NCBI GenBank assembly: GCA_039975755.1
Contig: JBDWGM010000166.1
Span: forward strand, 1-64,000
DNA: 64,000 nucleotides
Reading direction: 5' to 3'
Origin: JABSSA01 sp039975755
Lineage (GTDB): Bacteria; Pseudomonadota; Alphaproteobacteria; Rhodobacterales; Rhodobacteraceae
Shown here piece after piece: positions 17,289-26,688 of the stretch. Every line of letters begins with the position of its first letter. Positions within the stretch are counted from its first letter, which is position 1. A program made the position numbers and the translations under genes. The notes beneath the pieces were generated by a model. The model saw nothing but the letters and a program-made list of their open reading frames with translations. It had not been told where the DNA came from and did no database searches.

Positions 17289-20200
17289 ATGACGTTTCGC
17301 CCCTCAGCCTCTAGTGCAAGATAACGGCGATATTCCTCGGCATCATTGAAATGTTGCTGGCGCGCGACTTCGGTCTGAGCTTTTTCAAGAAAAGCAGAGT
17401 TGTATTTAAAATGCGCGAAAATCAATTCGCGCTCAGCGATGCGAGCACCGCCGATGAAATGCAACCCTTCCGATAGGCGCAACCCGGGATGATAACGCAG
17501 CAAAGCCAGTTTTTGCGCGGAAAACAGATTGGGTCGTGACCGGGGCATCAGGCGATGCCGCAGGGCTGACACCCAACCGGGCTGGTCTGAATAAGGCCCG
17601 CTTGCAGACCCCGCGTTGTGAAAGGGTTGGTAGTCAGAATAGTGCGCTTCAGCAAACAAATCGCCGGTTTCAAAATTCGCCGTATTCAAGGACTCCTTGG
17701 GATACATGTCGAGCATGAACACGCGGGCTGCGTCAGAATTTTCAAACTCGGGCTGTTCCAGCAAATCATTCATTGAGGCAGTCTGGGGATGTTGCCACAC
17801 TAAAAGTTCATCCGCATCCGCAACAATTGACCATTTGCCAACGCGATAACCCGCAAGCATAGCTTGTTGCCAGTCTACGCCAAAATGGGAGTTACGATAT
17901 TCGGTCTCAACGGAAAACAAACAAACATCGGGTTGTTCCAATAGGTATTCCCGCGTTCCGTCATTTGACAGATTGTCCGCAATCAGAAAGCTAGAGACCC
18001 CTAGGTTTCGATAGTGTTTTAGGAAATGCGGCATCATGAACATTTCGTTTCGCATGGCGGCAACAACAGAGACCGTTGCATCCCGCGCGTCCTTCAGCCG
18101 ACTTAGGGGACTTAGCAATTCAAGCGCATTGCTGTTGTGTCCCAGCCTTGGAACTTGGTAGGTTGGCCAGATTTTGGCGGGATACAACCCTGGCTTTTTT
18201 AACTGGGCCAAAGCTATTTCCTGATCGGCTGATGAATCCAAATGAACCAATGAAACTGGCGCCGTCTGTGATGCAAAGAATGAATTTAACCAGGCCGCCA
18301 CCGGTTCTGCGCCCGAATGGGTTCTTCGTCTGATTGAAACTCGGTAATCTTCGTTGCTTATGCGTATGTTCTGCATTGCCAGCAAATCACCAAGCAATTT
18401 GTCTTCCATAAAGGACGTCTGCAGCAGGCGTTGTCCTTCATTCGTTTTGGCCTGTTCAAGGGCGTTTTCCATGGCGTGACGGCTCAGTGCGTATCCAGAC
18501 CCACCATCGGCGTATTCAGATGGTTCTGGTGATTTGTCCAATTCGTTTTTACCACGCGCAGTTGTAGATTTCTCGCGGTGCCAGTTGCGATCAGTTTGCC
18601 CAACTTCGCGTGTTAATCGCCGGCCAAAATAGTCAAACTTAAGATACGTGAGATTTCCAAACCAAATCGGAGCATTCAAAAAACAATCATCATCGATTTT
18701 GACAATGTGCCCGATATTTGTGTTGGCTTTGACCCAAGCCAGAGCAGCAAGCGTTTTTTGCGGCAACCCTTCGTAATCGTCTGGTGCATCGAGCGATAGA
18801 ACGTCTCCGTCAATCTGACCGTCGCCATCCCCAACGACGATCAAATACGGGATGCCCAGCGATTTTAGGTCCTCTGCCCATCCACGACGGATCGCCGGAA
18901 TTCGTGTTTCCAAATAGGGTTTACACGAGAAAATCAAAACCAACGCGTCGTGCAGCCCGTTGGCTTGGATTATGTCTGCATTTGGTTGGTGTTTTCCGAT
19001 GCCTGGCTCGGCCAAAGCTTGCGAGATGACCAATCCCACACAATTACTTGCCCGGTTTAACGCGGTTCTCATTGGCGTTGTTAGGTGCGTTTCGGGAGCG
19101 TCGCGTAATTGGGCTTCGGCCCAGCCGACCAACTCCTGCGCAATTTGTGTTGCGCCCCTGTTTTGCAGAGCGACAGCCGCATGTAGCGCCATTGCAGGCG
19201 CAAGCGCATCTGTGTTCACCCGCGCAAGTTTCTCAAGAAGGTTACGCAACGAGTCCGGAAGGTTGGTATCCTTGGTCGCGCCTCGAATGATATGTAGCAA
19301 AGCGTCGTGTAGGCTGCGTTGAATTGAAAGTTCGGGCGTGCTTGGCACATCGGTGTATCCGTCAATGACGGCCTGCCGCGTTAAATCCGCAGCATTATCT
19401 GATAGATCATGTTCCGGCGATGCAGCCACGCGCAGCGCAATCGATGACGCGCGCTTCCCATGCGATAATACTTGTGCACGGGAAAGACCCTGTGGTTGGG
19501 AAAGCGGTTCTTCCTCGGGTCCGAAATACTCACGGCGATAACGCGAAACATCAGCGACACCAAATCGTTCAAGCTGATCAAGAGCCTGTTTTTGATCGGC
19601 CTTGGATGTTTCAGGGTCCTCCAAAGCGTTGAAGGCGTTTCGGGCTTGGTCCAAGAATGGGGACAGATCGGTGTCTGCAATTGCATGCCAAAAATGTCGG
19701 TTTAGCCCGTATACTTTTATGGTTGTGTCTTCGATCTCTTGTTTGGATTCGGGAAAACAATTGGGTCCGGAAATCAATAATTGGGCGGCAGCAATCGCAA
19801 GTTCACGGCATTGCGCGCGACCCCAATAACTTTTGTTTTGGTTAGCTATGTAGCGCAGGGCTTGAATGGCCAGTTCGCTGCGAATGTCTGGTTCAAGGCT
19901 GTTTGTATTCAGTGCGAAACGTATGGAATATGCGATTGCAGGTGTGACGGTCCATCCGTTGAGGAATGTCGCCAACCTTTTTAACCCATCTATTGCGGCC
20001 CAATACTGACCTGCGTTCAATTGCCAAGGCAGCAATACAGATGTCATCCACGCATCCGCTTTGTCATATGGGGTCAGATGCGGTTCTATGCCTTCTGACT
20101 TTGCCATGTTGCTTACTGATACGAAATCTTGTGCCTCGAGGGCGAAGAATTCTGTTAGCGCAAGGAATAATCCGCGACGTTGCACGGTAGCTAAGGCCAA

Positions 20201-22762
20201 ATCGGACAAAGTGCTCAACGCGATAGGTTTTGAACCAGTTGTGCCGGTGGCGGACCAGAAACGTCGAAGCGCGCCATCAATGGACGCGTCCGTCCAATTG
20301 GACGAGCTTGCATGTTTTGGTTGGTGCGATGGCGGACAGGGGGGCATGCTTTCCTGTACGCCAAGCCGAATAGCTAGCCTTTGAACCAACGATTGCCCAT
20401 TTGAGCTCAAGAAATCCCACAACTGCCCAAAATGGACATGTTCGACAATATGCGCAGCCTCAAAGAGAGCAGGTTCCGAGCCGTCGACTTTGGCCAATGC
20501 TGAAATGCGGTCGGCTACGTCTGATTTCTTGAGTGTCAACGACGTACCAAGTGTGTTCGCCTGTTTATCCAACAGCGAAAAAACGAGCTGATCTGCGGGG
20601 GCGACTTCAGCCCAAATCCGTCCGGGCAGTAGACATGTCAGTTTCGTCTTCTGATCATCATGGGATATAGTGTGAGGAAGAATGACATCAGTGCCTTTAA
20701 GGCCGACTGCGACATCAACTTGTGATAAATCAGCGCGCAATTCCCAACGAAGATCTAAAACTAAAGAGTCCTTTTGCGGCGGTTCAGTCAAAATTTGAGT
20801 TGTGACAACCGCTCCATGAATGTCCACAGTGACAATGTCGTCGAAATTCGACTCTGTCTCGTTTGGAAATTCGCAATTCGCAATTTTCTGGCCATCAACA
20901 CATACATACGCGCCTTGATCCGTAAAGATAATGTCGAGGATTGCACGATCATTGGCGAGTGGGAATGACGTAGGTCTTTCTTGGCCCCATTGTCCGTTTT
21001 TTTGTTGGTTTGTTACGATCATTTGTTCGTCCCGGCGCAGCGAAACATGAATGGGGATGTTTCCAGGAACAGGCGTCATAAATGAGATGTTTGTGTAAGG
21101 GCTCGTTTTCAGATCAGCTTCTATGTTCAACCTATTGGCTGCCGGGCGGTGGAACGGATGTACCGCATAAAGCGCATGTGGAAATTCGGTTTCCGTTTGG
21201 CCTTGGAATGAGGTTCGAGGGTCAGAACGATCTGAGACCAATTGGATCGTCGGTTCTTTTTCCAATGTCGCGGGCGAGAGCTTTTTCATAGCCTGCAAAG
21301 CCAGCTTTGTGCCCAACGGATCCCGCATCAGGGGTGCGGAAACCTGCGTGTTCAGCGCGATGCGATCAAAGGCCATAGCAGACAGCGAATGAGGATGGGC
21401 ATCGGTGACTGCAATCGATCCGTCGGCTTTTAAGAGTGGCAGTTGCGAACCAACGTAACCTTCAGAAGAAAGTGTTTGGGCCAAGCACACCTTTGCCCGG
21501 TCTCGTAGGATTCGATCTGTCCACTTGGCTAAGGCGTCAGGCTTTGGAATGTCGCCCGGCTGAAGGAATACCACAACATGTCCAGTTGCTTGCACCAGTG
21601 CTTTTCGTCGTGCAGCGGCCGGATTGTTGCCAAGGCATTGAACGTTTGTGCAGTTCTCAGTTGCTTCCAAACCATGCAACGCGCTGTTTGTTCCAGCGAC
21701 CAATATTTCATGCGTGGGCAAATAGCTGTCTTGCAGGGCGCTAAGCGTCTCGCGCAATCTTTCTTGCGTGCCTTCTTCCGCCGTCAAGATAATGCTCAGA
21801 GGTAATTCGCCGGCCATTTCCAAGGCCCAATACGCGCCGATACCTTCTGACCACTTATCGTCATATTGGATGTTTTGGCGGGAAAGGTATTCTTTGGCGG
21901 CCGACGCGTATCGTTGACGACGATTTGGTTCATGTAGGGCGCTTGTGCGTTCGAAAATCAAGCGCGATGCGAGTTGTGCGAATGCCTCGGTTGCGCCCGG
22001 CTTCGTCTTGGGCTGTATAATGTCTTTGAGGTCGTCCAAAACCGTAAATTGCTGGAAAACATCGTCGGCGTCAGATCCTGTAATCTGCCCGTTCCGGTCA
22101 CGTGTTTGCAGATATAACGGTTCAGGCAAATGCAGGATATGATCCGTGCGTGCGGCAGCTTGGTAATAAAACGCGTGATCTTCGAATAGCTGACCTTCGG
22201 TAAAGCGTAAATCTTTGATCAGTTCTTTCCGGTAAAGTTTGTTCCACGCCGACGGAAAATGGCAAATGACGTCTTGCCATGACGTTAATGGATGTCGCGT
22301 CACTGCGGTCTGGTTCGCAAGACCCGGCGCCGTGTGAATAGCAGAATGCGTGTGACCAGCCCCATCGAGGAAAATAAAACGCAGACCACAAGCAACCCAA
22401 TCGGCACCAGATTGGCACAAAGCATCCCACATTTTTGCAAGGAAATCGCACATCACACGATCATCACCGTCCACAAAAGCAATGGCCTGACCACGTACTT
22501 GATCCAGGGCGATGTTCCGAGCGGCTGAAAGGCCTTTGTTTTCTTGTGAAATCAACTGAAATCGAGAGTCGCCATCAATCGTTTCCATCACACGTGCACG
22601 ACTGTCGTCAGTGGACCCGTCATCGACAACGATGCATTCAAAATCGCTGAAGCTCTGTCCAAGCAAACTTTCGAGGCACGGCCCGATATGATCTTGGACA
22701 TTGAAGACCGGCACGATAATTGAAATTGCCGGATCTTGATGTTCGTCTGTCGGTTTCACCAT
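17213..22762 (-). CDS. giant multi-module glycosyltransferase (GT2, galectin-like, GT31-like, GT2_4/GT92-like)
   Basis: One uninterrupted frame of 1849 residues. (a) About 12-235: canonical GT2 domain with ISIIVPVFN, VVDDGSTDDS and DGDD at 98-101. (b) About 320-420: a second, weaker GT2-like segment. (c) About 527-655: a galectin-like segment with His572, Arg576, Val583, Asn585, Trp592 and Glu595. (d) About 660-1265: a beta-rich stretch, then helical sequence I do not recognise. (e) About 1272-1480: a GT31-like galactosyltransferase module with the pattern D-D-Y-x-x-L-x-x-K-T, DDD at 1357-1359, a GGSGYALS motif at 1420-1427 and Glu1453-Asp1454. (f) About 1562-1815: a GT2_4/GT92-like module with DADE at 1649-1652. 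No signal peptide or membrane helix is visible, so it is probably cytoplasmic. The ATG lies one base after the glf stop codon, so translation is probably coupled. The sugars transferred are inferred to include galactose. Confidence 0.88.
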   Translation of the reverse strand: MVKPTDEHQDPAISIIVPVFNVQDHIGPCLESLLGQSFSDFECIVVDDGSTDDSRARVMETIDGDSRFQLISQENKGLSAARNIALDQVRGQAIAFVDGDDRVMCDFLAKMWDALCQSGADWVACGLRFIFLDGAGHTHSAIHTAPGLANQTAVTRHPLTSWQDVICHFPSAWNKLYRKELIKDLRFTEGQLFEDHAFYYQAAARTDHILHLPEPLYLQTRDRNGQITGSDADDVFQQFTVLDDLKDIIQPKTKPGATEAFAQLASRLIFERTSALHEPNRRQRYASAAKEYLSRQNIQYDDKWSEGIGAYWALEMAGELPLSIILTAEEGTQERLRETLSALQDSYLPTHEILVAGTNSALHGLEATENCTNVQCLGNNPAAARRKALVQATGHVVVFLQPGDIPKPDALAKWTDRILRDRAKVCLAQTLSSEGYVGSQLPLLKADGSIAVTDAHPHSLSAMAFDRIALNTQVSAPLMRDPLGTKLALQAMKKLSPATLEKEPTIQLVSDRSDPRTSFQGQTETEFPHALYAVHPFHRPAANRLNIEADLKTSPYTNISFMTPVPGNIPIHVSLRRDEQMIVTNQQKNGQWGQERPTSFPLANDRAILDIIFTDQGAYVCVDGQKIANCEFPNETESNFDDIVTVDIHGAVVTTQILTEPPQKDSLVLDLRWELRADLSQVDVAVGLKGTDVILPHTISHDDQKTKLTCLLPGRIWAEVAPADQLVFSLLDKQANTLGTSLTLKKSDVADRISALAKVDGSEPALFEAAHIVEHVHFGQLWDFLSSNGQSLVQRLAIRLGVQESMPPCPPSHQPKHASSSNWTDASIDGALRRFWSATGTTGSKPIALSTLSDLALATVQRRGLFLALTEFFALEAQDFVSVSNMAKSEGIEPHLTPYDKADAWMTSVLLPWQLNAGQYWAAIDGLKRLATFLNGWTVTPAIAYSIRFALNTNSLEPDIRSELAIQALRYIANQNKSYWGRAQCRELAIAAAQLLISGPNCFPESKQEIEDTTIKVYGLNRHFWHAIADTDLSPFLDQARNAFNALEDPETSKADQKQALDQLERFGVADVSRYRREYFGPEEEPLSQPQGLSRAQVLSHGKRASSIALRVAASPEHDLSDNAADLTRQAVIDGYTDVPSTPELSIQRSLHDALLHIIRGATKDTNLPDSLRNLLEKLARVNTDALAPAMALHAAVALQNRGATQIAQELVGWAEAQLRDAPETHLTTPMRTALNRASNCVGLVISQALAEPGIGKHQPNADIIQANGLHDALVLIFSCKPYLETRIPAIRRGWAEDLKSLGIPYLIVVGDGDGQIDGDVLSLDAPDDYEGLPQKTLAALAWVKANTNIGHIVKIDDDCFLNAPIWFGNLTYLKFDYFGRRLTREVGQTDRNWHREKSTTARGKNELDKSPEPSEYADGGSGYALSRHAMENALEQAKTNEGQRLLQTSFMEDKLLGDLLAMQNIRISNEDYRVSIRRRTHSGAEPVAAWLNSFFASQTAPVSLVHLDSSADQEIALAQLKKPGLYPAKIWPTYQVPRLGHNSNALELLSPLSRLKDARDATVSVVAAMRNEMFMMPHFLKHYRNLGVSSFLIADNLSNDGTREYLLEQPDVCLFSVETEYRNSHFGVDWQQAMLAGYRVGKWSIVADADELLVWQHPQTASMNDLLEQPEFENSDAARVFMLDMYPKESLNTANFETGDLFAEAHYSDYQPFHNAGSASGPYSDQPGWVSALRHRLMPRSRPNLFSAQKLALLRYHPGLRLSEGLHFIGGARIAERELIFAHFKYNSAFLEKAQTEVARQQHFNDAEEYRRYLALEAEGRNVIYDPTVSVPWYSAPFVAARLDSKSE

Positions 22763-22763
22763 C

Positions 22764-23867
22764 TCAGGCCCATTTTCTGACCAAGGTGCGGGCGCGATCT
22801 AGGGCCTCGCGGATCGTAACATCCATATCGAGATACCGATACGTTCCCAAACGCCCGACAAAAGACACACCGTCTTCGGTTTTTGCCAGTTCTTCGTATT
22901 GCGTAAGCAAGGTTTTTTCCTCAACCAGACGGATCGGATAGTATGGGATGTCCTCCGCTTCACAAGGACGGGAAAATTCGCGAAAGCAAACTGTCTTAGA
23001 ATGTTCTTCCCAAGGCGCAAAATGTTTGTGTTCGGTGATGCGCGTGAAAGGAACGGCTGGATCTCCGTAGTTCATGACGGCGCAACCTTGCCAATCCCCT
23101 TCGTCTTCAAAGCGTTCGAAATCCAATGTCCGATATCCCAATCGACCCAGCTTATGCCCAAAATAGGCATCCAGCGGTCCAGACCAGATCAAGTGATCCC
23201 CTTTGACGGTCATCGGATCACAAGGGCTGGATAAATGTACGTCGATGCCAGAATGGTCGAGAATACGTTCAACCATCTTTGTGTACCCTTCTTTGGGCAT
23301 ACCTTGATACGTATGAAAGAAATAGTTGTCGTCGTAATTGAAACGCAACGGTAGTCGCTTGAGAATTGAGGATGGAAGTTCTGTGGGTGCGCACCCCCAT
23401 TGCTTTTCCGTATACCCCTTGAAGAAAGCTTCGTACAAATCTTGTCCCACCATGGACAATGCCTGTTCTTCAAAATTCTGCGGATCAGTGATGCTGGCGT
23501 CTGCACATTGCGCGACAAATGCCTGTGCTTCCTTTGGTGACATGGTTCGCCCAAAGAACTGGTTGATCGTGTGTAGGTTAATGGGCAGTGTATAGACCGC
23601 TCCGTTAACGGTACTTTTGACCCGGTTCTTATACGGCTCGAAAGTCATGTAGTTATTCACATAAGACCAAACTTCAGCGTCATCAGTGTGAAAGATATGA
23701 GGTCCGTAGGCATGCACCATGACCCCGGTCGAATTGCACCGCTCGGTGTGGCAATTGCCGGCAATATGGTTGCGTGACTCGTGAATTGTGACTGTGTGAC
23801 CAGCTTCGGCAAAATACCGCGCCATCACTGCCCCTGATAGGCCAGCGCCCACAATCGTGATTTGCAT
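22764..23867 (-). CDS. glf: UDP-galactopyranose mutase
   Basis: A 367-residue FAD enzyme that interconverts UDP-galactopyranose and UDP-galactofuranose. The N-terminal dinucleotide-binding motif is GAGLSG at 7-12. The family pattern YGPHIFHT and the tyrosine/arginine-rich C-terminal block (R-E-F-S-R-P and GRLGTYRYLDMD) are present. The ATG at 23867 follows AAAGGG and gives the usual M-x-I-x-I-V-G-A-G start; a longer frame upstream has no conservation. It is the first gene of a two-gene unit with the giant glycosyltransferase, which starts one base after the glf stop. This is strong evidence that a galactofuranose-containing glycan is made. Confidence 0.96.
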   Translation of the reverse strand: MQITIVGAGLSGAVMARYFAEAGHTVTIHESRNHIAGNCHTERCNSTGVMVHAYGPHIFHTDDAEVWSYVNNYMTFEPYKNRVKSTVNGAVYTLPINLHTINQFFGRTMSPKEAQAFVAQCADASITDPQNFEEQALSMVGQDLYEAFFKGYTEKQWGCAPTELPSSILKRLPLRFNYDDNYFFHTYQGMPKEGYTKMVERILDHSGIDVHLSSPCDPMTVKGDHLIWSGPLDAYFGHKLGRLGYRTLDFERFEDEGDWQGCAVMNYGDPAVPFTRITEHKHFAPWEEHSKTVCFREFSRPCEAEDIPYYPIRLVEEKTLLTQYEELAKTEDGVSFVGRLGTYRYLDMDVTIREALDRARTLVRKWA

Positions 23868-23968
23868 AAGTTGTGCCCTTTCATCGCTTCGATTCACCTT
23901 ATTGGGGTGTCCGAAAAGAGGCAACCAAGTGCGATGATTCCTTACGATTAGAAGCAAATTTTTGACGA

Positions 23969-26629
23969 ATGTCTAAATTTCGCCAAACCGTTGCACCGAC
24001 AAAAGCGCGAATGGACGACGACCCTGGGCTTGAATTGCTTTGGGGGTGGATCATGGATTTCGACCGGATCGGGATCGCGTCGTCTGGGGACGCACTTTTG
24101 AATATCGACTTGCGTACGACGACATATGCAACAATTGCAAATGACACGTATCTGTTCGCCACAAACGGAGCGAATGGAGGTTTATCAAGCTATCTGCTGC
24201 GTGAAGATGGCGGGTTAGCCCGGTGTGTTGATCACGGGTATTTTGATGGGGACTTCACTTTGGGTGGCGTTTCAGAATTTGTGTCAATCAACGGCGAAAT
24301 GCAGCTGTTGGTTGGCGGGGGTGCTGGATCGCCATTGCAAGCCTTTGGGATCAACAAAAAAGGCAAAATTGGCGAATTGACGGATGCAGCCGATTTGGGT
24401 GCGACGGCGATGCGCCTGTCATCGGTTATGCACCTTGAATTGGACGCCGTGGATGTTCTTTATTCTGTAGATGCAGGAACCGGACAATTGCGCATGTTGA
24501 CTGGTGTAGAAGGAGAGTCATTTACTGCTCTTGAGCAAGCCCCGGCCTTCGATGTGTCTGGCCCTGCGTTTTTGGGTAAAGCTGTTGTGGCTAACTCGCA
24601 TTGCGTCTTGTCTGTCGATAGCATTGCGAATGAAATCGTCTCCTATCGCGTTGATGACGCGACGGGGCATCTTGCCAAAATTTCAGAATTTGGTGCGAAT
24701 GACGGGCTGGGCTTGCAGACCCCAATCGCAATGGAAACCGTATCAGCGTTTGGACGATCGTTTGTTGTTGTCGCTGGATCGGACAGCAATTCGTTAAGTG
24801 TATTAGAGATCGGATTTACTGGCCAGTTGGAAGCGGTGGATCATGTCCTTGATACGGGGGCCACTCGGTTTGGCAACGTGCAGGCGATGTCAGTGTCCCA
24901 AATAGATGACCGTGTATTTATCGTGGCCGGTGGCGGCGATGACGGGCTAAGTCTATTTACGTTATTGCCAGACGGCCGCCTGTCGCATGTACAAACACTG
25001 ATACATGAGGTCGGTCTTGGTTTGCAGAATGTTGATGTGATTGAAACGGTGATCGTAGGCACAACTTTGCAAGTTTTTGTCGGTTCCGACACAAGTTTGG
25101 GACTGACTCAATTTTCCGTAGATCTAAGTCAGCTTGGAACTGAAAAACGGAACTGGGCTGCGGGCGATCAATTCGTTCAAGGCAGCGGTGGTGATGATAT
25201 CCTGATGGCGGGATTGAATGGCCATGACACACTGAACGGGCGCGGTGGAGATGACATACTGGTGGCCACAAAGGCAGGTGTGACCATGATCGGTGGGGCC
25301 GGCCATGACCGCTTTGTGCTCGCTGACACGACGTTTGTACAAAAGATTGATGACTTTGAAGTCGGCGTCGATCAACTGGATTTGTCCGCAATCCCGTTTT
25401 TGCGGAATTCAAACCAAATCGTTGTGCGCGAAACTGCAACGGGCGCGGAACTATATTTCAGTGACCTAAAAATCGTAGTCACGTCTGCGACGGGTCAAAC
25501 GCTGAGCCATACTGAATTATTCGGGGCCGGTTTTGATTATCCCGAACGCGTTCTGGTTTTGTCGACACCATCCGGCATAGAAATCGTTGGCAACGATGGG
25601 TCCGAGCAACTTGTTGGAACGGTCGGCGATGACACGATTTTCGGAAATGGAGGAGATGACGTCCTGAACGGGGGCGACGCGAATGATGTTCTGATGGGAG
25701 GCCAAGGCGACGATGTTTTGGCCGGCCAAAATGGCGATGATATCTTGATTGGCGAGGGTGGCGATAATGCGCTGTACGGAGGCAACGGGCATGACAGCAT
25801 TTTGGGTGGGCAAGGTTTCGACACTGTGTATGGGGGAATTGGGGATGATACCGTCGACACAGGTGGTAGCCACGACAGTATTGGAGCTGGCGACGGAGAC
25901 GATCATGTTTCGAGCGGCGGTCGCGACACGATCTGGGCGGGTGCCGGAAATGACAGCGTAAATTCGGGAGATGGCAACGACAGTATCGGTGCGTTTACAG
26001 GCAACGATACGATCGACACGGGGGCTGGCAATGATACAGTTTGGGCAAATCATGGCGACGACCTGATTGTTGCAGGTTCTGGCGATGATCAGATCGGCGG
26101 GTATGACGGAAATGATGTCATTTTTGGCAACGCGGGAGATGATCAACTTTGGGGGGCTAGAGGATCGGACGCATTGAAGGGTGGGTCGGGTGATGACCAG
26201 CTTGGCGGGTTCATAGGCAACGATACATTGCGTGGTGATGGCGGGCAGGACGATCTTTGGGGTGGTGCCGGTGATGATCACCTTTATGGCGGTAAGGATC
26301 ATGACACTCTTTTGGGTGGGAAAGGAAAAGATCGTTTATTTGGGGGTGCAGGAGATGACCATATTACGGGTGGCAAAGGGTCTGACCAAATGAGGGGTGG
26401 GGCTGGCGCTGATGTTTTCTATTTCTACAAGAGTCAAGATCCAGATCGAATTTTGGATTTTGAAATCGGAATTGATCTTATTCGAATTTTTGCTCCTGAC
26501 CTGACGTTTGCAGACCTTACGATCAAACAGCAAACAGGTTCAGTTCTGGTTGAATTCGAGGGTGGAACTATTTCCGTTGACGATATGATCCTTGGTGACT
26601 TAAGCGAAAACGATTTTTCGTTTGGTTAA
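23969..26629 (+). CDS. RTX calcium-binding protein with N-terminal beta-propeller
   Basis: An 886-residue acidic protein with no N-terminal signal peptide. Residues about 30-385 look like a beta-propeller of lactonase/WD-like blades. RTX nonapeptides (GGxGxDxux) begin near residue 400 and form a long array from about 540 to 815, followed by a typical C-terminal DRILDFEIGIDLIRI region ending in a short hydrophobic tail. This is the architecture of substrates of a type I secretion system: export through an ABC-MFP-TolC channel and folding on calcium outside the cell. No secretion genes are in the window. The ATG at 23969 lacks a clear ribosome site; an ATG at 24053 after GGGGTGG is an alternative. 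The gene is divergent from glf. Confidence 0.85.
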   Translation: MSKFRQTVAPTKARMDDDPGLELLWGWIMDFDRIGIASSGDALLNIDLRTTTYATIANDTYLFATNGANGGLSSYLLREDGGLARCVDHGYFDGDFTLGGVSEFVSINGEMQLLVGGGAGSPLQAFGINKKGKIGELTDAADLGATAMRLSSVMHLELDAVDVLYSVDAGTGQLRMLTGVEGESFTALEQAPAFDVSGPAFLGKAVVANSHCVLSVDSIANEIVSYRVDDATGHLAKISEFGANDGLGLQTPIAMETVSAFGRSFVVVAGSDSNSLSVLEIGFTGQLEAVDHVLDTGATRFGNVQAMSVSQIDDRVFIVAGGGDDGLSLFTLLPDGRLSHVQTLIHEVGLGLQNVDVIETVIVGTTLQVFVGSDTSLGLTQFSVDLSQLGTEKRNWAAGDQFVQGSGGDDILMAGLNGHDTLNGRGGDDILVATKAGVTMIGGAGHDRFVLADTTFVQKIDDFEVGVDQLDLSAIPFLRNSNQIVVRETATGAELYFSDLKIVVTSATGQTLSHTELFGAGFDYPERVLVLSTPSGIEIVGNDGSEQLVGTVGDDTIFGNGGDDVLNGGDANDVLMGGQGDDVLAGQNGDDILIGEGGDNALYGGNGHDSILGGQGFDTVYGGIGDDTVDTGGSHDSIGAGDGDDHVSSGGRDTIWAGAGNDSVNSGDGNDSIGAFTGNDTIDTGAGNDTVWANHGDDLIVAGSGDDQIGGYDGNDVIFGNAGDDQLWGARGSDALKGGSGDDQLGGFIGNDTLRGDGGQDDLWGGAGDDHLYGGKDHDTLLGGKGKDRLFGGAGDDHITGGKGSDQMRGGAGADVFYFYKSQDPDRILDFEIGIDLIRIFAPDLTFADLTIKQQTGSVLVEFEGGTISVDDMILGDLSENDFSFG
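25588..26415 (+). repeat. RTX nonapeptide array (27-base units) with a 108-base higher-order repeat
   Basis: Tandem 27-base units encode about thirty GGxGxDxux calcium-binding nonapeptides. Between 25874 and 26302 four units group into a longer period of about 36 residues. Each starts with an S-I-G-A/Q-I-G-G/Q-L-G-G type turn and carries one Trp about 19 residues later (TIW, TVW, QLW, DLW). The repeat is at protein level; the DNA copies have diverged. It should form a parallel beta-roll. Confidence 0.75.
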
Positions 26630-26688
26630 TGAAATCAGAACAAATTGCTTTCAAAACGATAACAAATCAAAAATGGATCAATTGAGCT

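Noticed and set aside
25517..26302. 261-residue frame on the minus strand, rich in Ile and Val
   Set aside because: It is the antisense of the RTX repeats. The regular codon pattern of GGxGxDxux units keeps the opposite frame open and gives a monotonous Ile/Val sequence without a start site or family pattern.
25588..26415. CRISPR-like or other DNA-level tandem repeat
   Set aside because: The 27-base period encodes RTX nonapeptides in one frame, and there are no identical repeats with unique spacers.
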